DNA from: Cyclaneusma minus
Taxonomy: Eukaryota > Ascomycota > Leotiomycetes > Marthamycetales > Marthamycetaceae
NCBI GenBank assembly: GCA_037179335.1
Contig: JAKZHN010000007.1
Location: 310,001-374,000 of the forward strand
Reading direction: 5' to 3'
DNA: 64,000 bases
Shown here: one piece after another, positions 47,661-61,157 of the stretch
How the letters are laid out: each line of letters starts with the position of its first letter
Position numbering within the stretch: the first letter of the stretch is position 1
Notes under the pieces: model-generated
What the model was told of the DNA's origin: nothing
Databases searched by the model: none
The model's input: the letters and a program-made list of their open reading frames with translations, nothing else
Position numbers and translations under genes: made by a program

Positions 47661-49683
47661 AGGAATACATTTTTAATTTCACGTGCAACTACCAACTCTT
47701 GGGATCTGTGGTCACTGGTGTATGAAGATGGCAGTTGACTGCAACGGGGCTCAAATTCACAATTCACAAGACTTAAGCTTTGATCTCCAGGTACGTTACC
47801 AACTCCTTCTACACGGAGTCAGGTGACCAGGAAATATGGGAGCTCCAACTTCTTTCACCAAATCTCACCATACCACGAAACACTTCCAGATATCCCTCCT
47901 CTCCCAGCTGCCAGTACCACATTATCACATATTTGCCCAGTCTTCTCTTGACCACCATCTCAACTACATGTGCCAAATGACAGAATCCCCCCTCTTCCAG
48001 AAAATCCCAAAGGATGTGCCATTGAAGATCTTACGCGCCAGGGGTCTTCCAAATGCACCTCCATCTCGTGTGGGCTGCATGACCCACCCTTCTTCAGTGG
48101 CCTTCACATCATCACACAAGTTTCGTCTGCATCGCCCTTGGGACATCGGTGCTCACTGCTCAGTACGGCAGATTTTGCGATTGGTGCTTCATAGCTGCAG
48201 CTGCATCTCAACGGAGCCCAATATCTCGATCCCCATGGATGCCATGTGGCCTGCATTAATCCTGCACCTGCAATAGCACTTGGAAGTCCGACCGGGTCCA
48301 GCATCGGCATCCAGATGGATCTTCAACAACCAGCAGTAGCACCAAGTATCATTCTGGGGATACACAAAGTCGCCACAACGAGCGATATCTCCGTGAGTGT
48401 GAGAAAACTGTCTTCAGTGCCAGGGCATGAAATGCTTGAAATGCATGAGGCATGTGCTTCAAGCGTTAAGACAAAGTTCGGGGACGTCGACAGACGTAGA
48501 TGTGGCTGCAGATGGAGGTTGACACCAGGCGTCATACAAGTCGGAGGTCCGAGTCAATTGCCGTTATGCGAGTCTGCGACTTGGAAAAAGAAATGCTGCA
48601 GCTGTGCTCGTGGACGTTGGGGTGGGGCAAGTGTGCGTTTCAGAAAGGCAGGTCGATCACAAAAAGCAAAAATAAGGTGGGCAGGGTCGGTGACCGTTGA
48701 CCGTTGTGACGGTTGTGTCCTTTCTTATCGTGATGATTATTAATCAGGAAAACAACTCTGGTGACGGTGTGGTTTGTGTTTCTTGTTTTCGAGCCCTCGT
48801 TCACTGTGGTTGCGCGAGTCCGGTTTTGAAGTTGTGAATGAACCTCATCGCCACTCATTTGTCTGTCTCTGTCTCTCTTTGGCGACGACATGATATCATC
48901 GCCGAATGATATTTCTTATGAAAGTCTGGCCTGGTCATCTCAAGACTTCCAAGTCTGGAAGGAATTCGTCACATGGCTGGTAGCAAGTTGCTGTACGGAT
49001 ATCAGAATATGGAAGCCTGACGATGTCCAACTTATCAGCTTGGATGACGGATGTGATTCTATGCTCCTCGAATATGATAGAGATGAAGGAGTAAGACACC
49101 AGTCGTCATTTCCTTCAGCTTTTGCTCGGACCCGGTCTATATCTTGTGGTCGGTCTGCTTTCGTCAGCTTCAATATCGTCGTGTACAATGCCAACTTCCC
49201 TCTCACCCGCTATCTCCTTGTATATATCTCGGAACAAAGGCGCACATCTCTCATTGTATCATCAATTCATCTCCGTCCTGTGGATGCAGGAAATCATTCA
49301 TTCGCGGTCCAAGAACCCGTCTTGGGGTGTGCAAATTTTCAGTGATGATAGCAATATCGCCTTTCGTATTCATCTTCTCAATTTCAGTTAATATGAGCAT
49401 CCCAGTTGTATCTCAATGCCCCGGCCTTACATCTACCACCTCGCCAAGGTAAAGGAAATGGCGGGAATTGCGATCAGTAGTCTAGATCATGTATCTCGTG
49501 AGGTGCGTAGTAGGCCTAACACTGGCTCAGAGATGACTGGTGGGCTGTTACCTGGCGAAAGTTCTGATTCAGGAGAGAATCCTGGCAGTGGCCGAAGATC
49601 CTCAAGCGGTGGATGAGTTCTTCAGTGTTGAGAAAGCTCGATAGTGACGAAGTCCTCTCCTACTGGCGACCTCCTTGTTCCCC
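47661..49683. other. 2-kb intergenic region
   Basis: No convincing gene. The many short frames here overlap on both strands and lack recognisable features. A gene of unknown type, or gene debris, cannot be excluded around 48900-49620. Confidence 0.45.
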
Positions 49684-51348
49684 TTATTCCCTCGCCGGCA
49701 CAAACGCAACCTTCACCCCATTCCGACTCTGCTTCGTCATCCTATACTCCTCCACAAACTCAATCACCTCATCCCTGTTATCCATTCTCTCAAACTCCCG
49801 CACGAAGCGGACCAACAAATATCCATATTGCGTCAGCACAAGTTGCTGCGCAGGGCAAATCCTTGGTCCTCCAAGGAAGGGCATGAACTCCCAGGTAGGC
49901 TTCAGGTTCTCCCATTTTTCTGGTCGGAATTCTTCTGCATCTTCGCCCCAGATCGCTGGGTCTTGCTGCATCAGGCCAAAGTTCATGTCTATCTGAACTC
50001 CTTTCTGGACATAGATCGGCTCGGTACCATTAGGGCCTCCACCACGAGGAAGAATGCAATCTTGCAAGCATGTTCTTACAGCTCGGTTGGCTGGAGCCAG
50101 AAGACGCAGACCTGAAGAGCGTTCTTAGCATTAACTTCCTTTCAAGTCATCCACTGAGTTGTTTTAGTGGAGTGCTTACATTCGTTGAGAACCCATCGGA
50201 GATAGGTGATGGACTTCAGAGACTCAAAAGTAATCGGCTGGTCGAACTTCCCGACCTCTTCGCGCAGCTTTTGCCACACTCTCGGGTTGCGGGCGAGCAA
50301 GAAGAACACACAGCTAGCCCCAATCGCCGACGAGTCTCTTGCCGGAAAGAAGATATTGAGAAGTTGGTCTCGTAACCATATACGATCTTGAGAATACTCA
50401 ACAAGCTGGTCTACAAAGCTCGGCGACGGGACTGTGGATTCATCTTGAACTGCCCCATTTGTCGCTTTCTTCCTGCGCTCTAGCGCTGCATCGATATATT
50501 TTTCGATTCGCTGATGACTTTCAGACACGTTGCGGTCGAAGCTTCCGTCATCTCGGAAATATTCCAGCCAGTACATAATAGGACCAAGCTGCATCCGGCA
50601 CCCTATACTTCTCAGTATGTTGTCAAATCCCTCGATGAATCCCTCTGCTTCCCGTGACCTCGAGTCGGACACTAGGGAATCCAAGCAATCCCCGAAAAGG
50701 TATTCAGTCGATGAATCGAGAAACTGTACATCCCACAATCAGCATACACTACACACTACAAAGACGCAACAATTCCAGAACTCACCAGCCTCGCAAAAAG
50801 CGGCTGCAAATCCACCATCCCCCCACCCCTTGGAACCAACTTCATCAACCTATCAACATGCCTCCCCAACCCCTCCAAATCCCCCATCTTCCCCCTCCGA
50901 AAAATCGGTTTCAGCGTCTTCCTCGCATGTTCCCACAGCGCCCCATCAGTAGTAAAAACACCCATTCCCATCCAAACCTTACTAATCGGTTTCCTCAAAG
51001 GCTCGACTCCGAATTTTTAGAATTCCAGAGCGCACACGGTTTGGATGTTGAGAGGATCGATTGTGTAGAGGACTGTGGTGAAATTGTTGGTGGCTTGGAA
51101 TGTATCTCCACATTGGTTGTGGATTTTGCGCAAGAGGGCCATTAGGTTGCCGTCGGTCATTCCGCGGGTGATGAGGGCGTTGAGGTCGCGGCCGAGGAGG
51201 GGGAGGTGTGGGGGTATGCATGGGGACGGGAGCAGTTGTATTTGCGGAGGGCTTGGGTGTAGGAGATTCGAGCGGAGAGGATGCGGAGGATGTAGTAAGT
51301 CAAGGTTAGGATGGCAGCGCCAAAGATCGTCACCAGATAGTAGGCCAT
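49684..51348 (-). pseudogene. CYP52-like cytochrome P450, apparently broken near the 5' end
   Basis: Exons 51348-50786, 50723-50180 and 50111-49684. The C-terminal two thirds look intact: I-helix-like region, WVLNECLRLLAPANRAV with the ExxR motif, EEFRPEKWENLKP, and the heme loop FMPFLGGPRICPAQQ with its cysteine. This matches CYP52-type alkane/fatty-acid hydroxylases. The N-terminal membrane anchor begins MAYYLVTIFGAAILTLTYY. Two defects are seen in exon 1. The anchor frame (to about KYNCS) and the next conserved part (PHLPLLGRDLNAL) are in different frames with no intron possible between them. A TAA at 51017-51019 also interrupts ALEF-KFGVEPLRKPIS, where a Lys codon is expected. Sequencing errors would be the alternative. 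Confidence 0.8.
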
Positions 51349-52843
51349 GCTTGCTGCTTGCACTCGTGGATAAATGGCGGCTGTCCGAGAAAATGAGACC
51401 TCAGCTCTTTGTCAGACGAAAAACTTCAGATTTTGGACTTGCGACACTGAATTTGGTCGCGTTATTATTTTGGGCATGCTGATAAACGATTATGTTGGTT
51501 CATGGACGCTGCAGGTTGATATTGGACGATGTTCATACTAACAAGTAAGCTGTTAGTTACCTGGGTATGACCCCTGCCCATTACGGCTGCCTCGCTTCTG
51601 AACCCTGCAAACCAACACAACAAGTGGCCAATGCATTTGGCCGGTGACAAGACAGCGTTCATAATACTTCTTACTACTGTTGATGAGGGTATGAATTGAT
51701 CGCCAATATCGAGGAATTTCTCCAAAGTCCTGCCGGCTCTCCAAATCAGTGAAAATCTGCCAGGCCAAATATAGTATTCACCGAGTGAAAGCACCTCTCG
51801 TCTTCAATTCGACTTCTCAATTCCCAATACTTTCTTTGGGAATCAGATGCTCGCAAACATGAAGATAGCGCACTGAAGGTTGTTTCCGGGGTCGACGGCC
51901 CGTTGTATGATTGGGATTCCGTGAACGTAATTACATACAGGTTAATATGCTCCTGGGATAGAGCTTGAGGACTTCTTTCTTTTCTATCAAATGGCGGATT
52001 GTGGAATGAACCATTGGATGAGGGTCAAGTAAGGGGTTAAGCTTGAACTGTCGAGTGAAGTCATGAATGACAGGCCCCCTTGAGCAAAACATTATTTTCT
52101 GTAGCGACAGGGCTTTTCGAAATTGAGATGCTGAGCGGCAATTAGACTCTGGAGTCTGGATGAAGCGGCGTTTGTTCGTTGTTGTCTCGCGCGATGTTTC
52201 CACGGCTGTCTTTTAGCATCGGTCACCGCAGCTGAGACAGGTCATTATTCTGAGAGCATCTAGTACCAACCAGTAATCGAGTCATTGATGATATACCAGA
52301 GTCACGCTTCCCAGATGGGTTTGTTGTTAAACTGCCCTGGTCGATTTGCTCTCTACTATTCCTCTCCTTGAACTTGCCCATTCATCATCCCCTTTCGAGT
52401 ATCGGCCGGATAGCAGAACCACAGCGACTTTGAAAGGAGATAGTGAGGATTCGTAGCTCTTGGAATAGATATGAGTATCTGGCTGTTTCTGTTTGTTCAG
52501 GAGGGAAGTACATAGCCAGTTGGTTCATAAGAGGCAGTCGCTCCACGGCCACTTCCCCTTCCCCATCTCCACTCCCCGCGCCTTCCCCGTCAACATCATC
52601 TTCACGCCACACCACTTTGCGACGACAGACTGCCTAAATGACAACAACATACATAACGCGAAGCCCTCAAACCAGCAGCATAAGACAAACATTCCAAGCC
52701 AACCTCACCTCCGCCGTACCACCACTTTGCGACGACAGCCTCCAAATGACAACAACATACATAACACGAAGCCCTCAAACCAGCAGCACAAGACAAACAT
52801 TCCAAGACAACTACCCAGCCCTCTCCTTCCACCAATCGCTACC
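51349..52843. other. Intergenic, with a two-copy 110-bp repeat at the right end
   Basis: No gene recognised from 51349 to about 52600. The 110-bp tandem repeat (52611-52820) lies directly upstream of the next gene. Confidence 0.5.
52611..52820. repeat. Two-copy tandem repeat, about 110 bp
   Basis: ACCACTTTGCGACGACAG starts at 52611 and 52721; both copies continue with AAATGACAACAACATACATA, CGAAGCCCTCAAACCAGCAG and AAGACAAACATTCCAAG. Copies are almost identical. Confidence 0.9.
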
Positions 52844-53654
52844 ATGGGAAGCGTGGGAGACACTCGAGATCTGGGAGACACCCACAACCGTCACCATCCG
52901 AACCGAGACCTTCGAAGTATTCCAGAAATCGAACCCTCGGGACACGCCATGGTCTCCACCACTGCTAGCAGATCTGGCGATGATGACTGTGTGTATAATG
53001 CTTCTCGTCCTCGTCGCCGATCATCATATACGGCCCAGGAGATGACCATGTCGGGCGCTCTGCTCGGAGACCACGAGGAAGTCGTTGATGGGATGGTTGT
53101 GGGGTTTCCTTTGTCGGTGAACAATGCGCGGACTGTGCGCGAATCACAATATGCGGCCGGGGAGATGATGATGTCGGGCGCTCTGCTTAAGTTCAATGAG
53201 GAGGTCGTTGACGGAGTGGTGCTGTCGGTTCCTTTGCCTGATTCTCATATGGAGGGAGTCGACGAGAACGATCGGGTGGCTGATGGTCAGCTCGATGGTG
53301 CTGTGAGAGGAAATGGACGCGAGGAAGCTGTGGGTCAGGGCCTAGATCCCTGATGCGATGTGAGCTGATCCGGAACAGGAAGACCATGTATTCGACATAG
53401 ATGGCAATTGGAATGCGGCTGGCACGAGGTATGGAGGGAACACGAAGCCCATGACGCTGAGTGAAACCTTCTCAAGGGCTATGGACGAGCATAAAACCGC
53501 GTATGAACAGAAAAGGAGGGAGCGTGTCGCTGGCGGCAATAGGAGGGCGATCGGCGCCAGTGATGGAGAAATTGTAAAGGCCTCGATGCTGAGGGAAAGC
53601 TTTTCGAGGGGGAAGAAGTTTCTGAGCTCTGCCTTACGTGGGCAGAAGGAATAG
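52844..53654 (+). CDS. Hypothetical protein with a duplicated 41-residue segment
   Basis: Two exons (52844-53329, 53379-53654) encode 253 residues; the intron has a GTGGGT donor, a GCTGAT branch and an ACAG end. I do not recognise the family. A 41-residue unit occurs twice: EMTMSGALLGDHEEVVDGMV and EMMMSGALLKFNEEVVDGVV, each followed by a short V-P-L / F-P-L stretch (DNA period about 123 bp). Exon 2 has a smaller echo (LSETFSRAM, LRESFSRGK) and a basic middle (YEQKRRERVAGGNRR). No signal peptide or membrane helix is present. The frame is open upstream of the chosen ATG through the 110-bp repeat but lacks an ATG there. Unspliced, the first exon would end at GQGLDP. Confidence 0.55.
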
Positions 53655-54339
53655 AGGACACAGTACTAGATGCGACGTCTACGAGCATTCTTTCAATATT
53701 TCCACAACCGGGAGAAAATGGTGGCGCCGGGCGGTTGAGGACACTTCCACTCCCTAGGACGGTCAATCTCTCTCATCTCCAAGTCTTTGTATCCATAGCA
53801 GAACTATGCATCTGACTCGCAAAGACTTGTCGGATCAATTTGCCCTTGGTAGTTTAAAACAGTTCCATTGCGTGAAAATCGCGCTCCCGTACCTTGAAAC
53901 CAGTAACGTCTGCAAAATCTTGATCTCCAATCCCTCATTGCCTCTATGAAAATCCCCCTTTGTCGTGTCAGATATTCAAGCAGAAGGAAATTGTGGACAG
54001 TGAGGGTATGAATTGGAAGAAATGAAGAAGGAATGTCCCAGGACCAAGGTATGGACCAACGCTTCTGCTTCGGGTCTCTGGTACATCATATATTCAAATT
54101 GCAGACAAATTTCTAACTTCACAGTAAAATGGCTCCAATGGAATTGCCCCTCCATTCTGAGCTAGGCGGTTATCGCCTTTGCTTTCGACCGAAGGGCAAA
54201 GACTATCCAATGCAGGGAAAAACGATTTGCCGGTTACCCGCAGAAATCCCGACCTACGTAGGGTCGTTGGGCCCACTTTTCCGGGATGCGGAAAGTCAAC
54301 AGCTTAGTAAAAATCGCCAAAAGCTTATTAAGCAAAGCT

Positions 54340-54412
54340 TCAGCCACAGCCAGCCAGCCACAGCCAGCCAGCTATAGCCAGCTATAGCCAGCCAATTAGC
54401 TATAGCTTGTAT
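54340..54412. repeat. CAGCCA / CTATAGCCAG short tandem repeats
   Basis: CAGCCACAGCCAGCCAGCC repeats, then CTATAGCCAG twice and CCAATTAGCTATAGC. The changes between units (CAGCCAG to TATAGCCAG) fit C-to-T and G-to-A decay of an older CAGCCA array. Confidence 0.65.
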
Positions 54413-54507
54413 AGTTTTTAAAGCCGCGATATAGGGAAAAAACAAAGCTCTCGATCGAAAAAGCGGCCGCGAAAGTATAGTATTTTAATTTATAGCATTG
54501 TATAGAT

Positions 54508-54600
54508 TTTTGCGCACCGACAGTCGGTCGAAAGCGTGGCGCGCGCCTCTGGCGCGCCGTGCACAGTATAAAGCCAGGGTTCGATTCCCGCCCTTCGCAT
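54508..54600 (+). other. tRNA-like fragment or SINE-like sequence with a B box
   Basis: GGTTCGATTCC at 54578-54588 fits the RNA polymerase III B-box consensus and is followed by CGCCCTTCGCA, like a tRNA 3' end. A GC-rich hairpin (GGCGCGCGCC / GGCGCGCC) lies just upstream. The T stem pairs only at three positions and no good acceptor stem is found, so it is not a functional tRNA. A degenerate tRNA or the head of a SINE is the likeliest reading. Confidence 0.4.
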
Positions 54601-54880
54601 TACTCATGTGGTTCAAAAAAGTATGGAATTCCTATTTGGGAATTATGCGGGTGCAGCGGCCGCTCGCGGCCGCAACCACCAAAATCCTGAGAATTAGCCT
54701 ATTTAGCCATTTTTCCGCTGAATCACCGCCACAATGTGGCAAATGGTGTTGTAAAAAATGCGTAATTTAATTGGCTAAATTCATGGCCACTCAGACTTTT
54801 GGTGGTTGCGGCCGCGAGCGGCCGCTGCACCCGCATAATTCCCAAATAGGAATTCCATACTTTTTTAAACCACATGAGTA
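54601..54880. mobile_element. MITE with 84-bp near-perfect terminal inverted repeats
   Basis: The left arm is 54601-54684 and the right arm 54797-54880. The arms are identical except at one position (C/T at the 14th base). They begin TACTCATGTGGTT, and the outer TA on each side fits a TA target duplication as in Tc1/mariner-type elements. Each arm holds GCGGCCGCTCGCGGCCGC, itself palindromic. The centre (about 112 bp) has no ORF, so the element would need a transposase from elsewhere. The near-identity of the arms suggests recent insertion. It lies directly after the tRNA-like fragment. Confidence 0.88.
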
Positions 54881-55700
54881 GCTTCGGTTATCTAGGGAAT
54901 TACCTTTTTTTTTTTTTTAACCTACAATAATCATTATCAATCCCAAAAATCTGCGTTTCTCCAACACCTCTCCGATTTACATTAACGGCGCAATACTAAG
55001 CCAAGAAACGGTCAAATTCCTATTGGCATATTAAACAACTATTGCTATAAAAGTCTATAATTAAAGGCTGGTTGTTAAATTAAAACAATAATTGCTTTTA
55101 AACCATGGTTATATAACAATTGGATTTTAACAACGGTAATTAATTATTAATTGATTGTTTATAAACAATTATTATTTTTAATTTAAAAGTTGTATTAGCA
55201 AAATCCTCACTTTTGCACAACCATTTTCTTTATGCAACCGTAGGGCTATAATTGACTTATTATTATTTATTTTCAAAGCTGCATTATTCAAATTTCAGCC
55301 CTCGCTAGCTGTTCCAGGGCATGGCCCTCAACATTATTAATTAATTAAGGCCAGAATCAATTAATTCAGCCAAAGTTTGGTCCTGGGCAGCCTTGTTATA
55401 CATAGAATACAGGGGCATGGTGGTGGTGGTAATGGTGGTGGTGGTTCCAGAGAAACTGAAACCCTAGAATCCATGGTCACGTGACTGGATTTCCCAGCCA
55501 TTTTGCAATTTTACAACCGTTGTAAGTGTCCGCAACTGCTTGAAAAATTAAACAGTTGTAGAGCTCAAAACAGTTGCATTTCCCTAATAGTTGTGGACAC
55601 TTACTACTATTGTTTATTATTTAATGGTTGATTAAATCCAACGCATAGCCGACCGTGCGAAGCTCCCAACCATTTGAAAAATCCAACCGTTGGCCGACCG
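54881..55700. other. AT-rich stretch with inverted repeats, probable transposon debris
   Basis: An imperfect inverted repeat (TTAAATTAAAACAATAATTG near 55075 and CAATTATTATTTTTAATTTAA near 55171) encloses about 80 bp. A GTGGTGGTGGT-type run lies near 55421-55442. A second short inverted-repeat pair is listed separately. No gene. Confidence 0.55.
55522..55604. mobile_element. Short inverted-repeat element, 83 bp
   Basis: GTAAGTGTCCGCAACTG at the left end pairs with TAGTTGTGGACACTTAC at the right end (15 of 17 positions). The inside holds CAGTTG repeats. It could be a tiny MITE or paired ends of a degraded DNA transposon. Confidence 0.5.
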
Positions 55701-56089
55701 TCCTACGACCTTATTTTACTCTAGTATCGCGCCGCTAATGTACTTTTTGGCCTGCCTTCTTTTCCCCGCACTCGTGCGATCCTGATCGACTTCAACCTCC
55801 TGAGGACACATATGCTCGATAATAGTAGCCACACTCTTGCAATCCTGCTCATCTCGAATCCCCCGCGAACGACTGCGCAAAGAAAAGTATCTGCACCACG
55901 CGCAGAAAGGATTTCGATTCCCATGTCTACAAATCACACATCCTCCACGATTATACGAGATCGCAAAGCAAAGACACCCACCAACTCCATCGCTGCAGCG
56001 GTTTTCCATGCCTGCCCAATATGCTCTTTCCTCCCTTCCCCTTCCCCTACAAAATCCTCTCATCTCCTTTCCACCACCACCAACCAGAC

Positions 56090-59247
<3,158 letters not shown>

Positions 59248-59687
59248 GATTGCTTGCTTCCGTATATGATAGTCCTCGGAGACTAGTAACCGTGGTACGC
59301 TGTCAAAGTACACAACCACTCGTACGGATTATCTGGATGACGAGCCCCGTGGATCACTGCGCCGGAGAGTTGCAGAGCTGCCACATCAGCGGTGTGCATA
59401 TATATTGGAAATCGTTCGAATCGGAAGTTCAGGTAGGGTCCATCGGCATGGGTTTGGGCGGATTTTGAGGCTATTCGGAAGCTTGCAGACTGGAGATGAC
59501 CATGGGTTGAGGGACGGAGCTTGTCGTGGTCCGTCGGCGGTACAGCCGGACCGAGCCGCGCCAAGCGCCAATTGCATTAGCCGCAGCGCGCTTATGTAAC
59601 CGCGCCTCGAGCAGCCTTGACGTCTCACTGCCGCCATCGAGCTGGAAAGAGAGAGGACTGCAACGAGATTTGTTCTTCGCAGCAAAT
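59248..59687. promoter_or_regulatory. Bidirectional promoter region, AP-1 beta and EMC4
   Basis: 440 bp between divergent starts of two secretory-pathway genes. No specific site assigned. Confidence 0.5.
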
Positions 59688-60420
59688 ATGTCGCAAGATA
59701 CGCTCCCTCCGCCGCCGCCCCAATGGGTCATCAACCTGAACAGTCCGCCAATATCAAAGCCCAAAAATGCCACCAGCATACCGGACCCGCCAGGCTATTC
59801 AGCTTCCCCCAGCGGCAATAATAAGGTCATTTCTCCCCCATTCAACCTCAATGTTCCATCAGTCACCCTAACAAGCTAACAACCCCCCAGAAGGCCATCA
59901 CCACCAAGCAGCCCTCCCGCAAGCCCCCCACGCCCGAAGAAACCGACACACTCAAGATCAAAAAAGCATGGGAGATAGCTCTCGCGCCCGCCAAACAAAT
60001 CCCCATGACCGCCTTCATGATGTACATGTCCGGCAACTCGTTGCAAATTTTCTCCATCATGATGGTTTATATGGCGTTTAAGAATCCGATTAATGCGCTC
60101 ATGGGCACGCAGCAGGCGTTTGCGAGGTTTGAGAGTGAGGGGACGAGGGAGAAGTTGGTGGTTGTCAAGTTGGCGTACGTGGTTATGCAGTTGGCGGCGC
60201 TGGGGTTGGGGGTTTGGAAGATTAATGGGATGGGGTTGTTGCCGTAAGTTGTGCCCCTTGAACTTCCTGCCAGAGGGGGATGGGAAGTGTTGGTGAGGTC
60301 TTGGGGAGGAATTTGGAGAGAAATGAGTGCTGACATGGGCGACATAGGACGACGAGAAGTGACTGGCTTGCTTGGGAGACGAGGAGAGAACCGTTGGAGT
60401 ATGCGGTACCGGTACTTTGA
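59688..60420 (+). CDS. EMC4: ER membrane protein complex subunit 4
   Basis: Three exons (59688-59825, 59891-60243, 60348-60420) encode 187 residues. EMC is the ER insertase for tail-anchored and some multi-pass proteins, and Emc4 is a small membrane subunit. The N-terminus is proline-rich and cytosolic (DTLPPPPPQWVINLNSPP). The conserved part reads DTLKIKKAWEIALAPAKQIP, then MTAFMMYMSGNSLQIFSIMM, and ends with ALGLGVWKINGMGLLP joined by splicing to TTRSDWLAWETRREPLEYA. Two membrane helices are visible. The length matches the family (about 180-190). Confidence 0.95.
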
Positions 60421-61157
60421 GCGACATCAGTGGTTGGGATGGATGGGAGGTGCTGGCTTCGGCGTACTGGAGTGATACGGGAATAGATCAATCGTACATG
60501 GGAATGCGGCCTTTTCAATACAGTCACTCGAGACTCCTCGACGAGATCAAATGCCTGATGTCGCCCTCTTTGCGATTTGCTTGGTTGTCTGGAACCTGGA
60601 TCGTCTTATGTTACCCAGAGGAATGATTCGGCCAATTGAATGTTCACTGACCAAAGCTGCCTCTCTCTATTCCAGGCAAGGGGCTTGCGTCGAGAATGTT
60701 CCCTGAGAAGAGGTAGGAAAGTTCGTTCTCGAAAACTAATGGGTATACTATTCAAATTCGCAGACTTGGGGGCCGGGTGTCGACGATATACACTCTTTGA
60801 AACTGAAAAGTTCCATTTAAAATAAAAGAGATAAAAGTAAAATCAACGATAGGCGCGACAATGAATAATCTCGAAATCTATACATGAACCAAGATCACAT
60901 GGTTTCGTGGTATCTTATTGCCTCCAGCTGATCTTGATCTCGTGGTCCGGCGTCGGCTTCTTCCGCACTAGCGCCAAATAATTCGAGCTTCGTATTCTCG
61001 CGAAGAACATCTTCAACGCCAACAGCCAGCGACTGCGCCGGCCATGTCTGCCACAACTCGACGCCTCTGATACCCACACTTTCGCAGACAGAGCTGCAAG
61101 TCGCCTCGGATTGGAGCACTCGGAAAACCCCCTCCCTGTCACCCTCCTGCGTCCACA
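60421..61157. other. Intergenic, EMC4 3' region and MRP51 promoter
   Basis: About 740 bp between genes in the same direction. No ORF, RNA or repeat of note. Confidence 0.55.

Larger units (their letters stand above)
53655..54600. other. Intergenic, becoming AT-rich with CAGCCA repeats and a tRNA-like fragment
   Basis: A weak ORF at 54129-54377 (+) runs into the repeats and is probably chance or debris. From about 54300 the composition resembles the AT-rich element, with GC dinucleotides kept and A/T elsewhere. Confidence 0.5.

Noticed and set aside
43509..51348. Firm assignment as a dikaritin (ustiloxin/phomopsin-type) cluster
   Set aside because: The repeat units lack the Tyr/Phe used for UstY-type cyclisation, and there is no second UstY gene in view, so I only report it as a hypothesis.
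52638..53045. Alternative ORF starting MTTTYITRSPQTSS in the 110-bp repeat
   Set aside because: It overlaps the repeat-containing gene in another frame, and its sequence is simply the tandem repeat translated. The other frame keeps coding character further and splices into exon 2.
54508..54600. Functional tRNA gene
   Set aside because: The B box is good, but the T stem pairs at only three positions and no matching acceptor stem or clear anticodon arm was found.
55716..56063. 115-codon minus-strand ORF with CxxC-like pairs just 3' of AP-1 beta
   Set aside because: It starts within 30 bp of the AP-1 beta stop on the same strand, leaving no promoter, and lies where the 3' UTR should be. A competing plus-strand frame covers the same bases. 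No family recognised.
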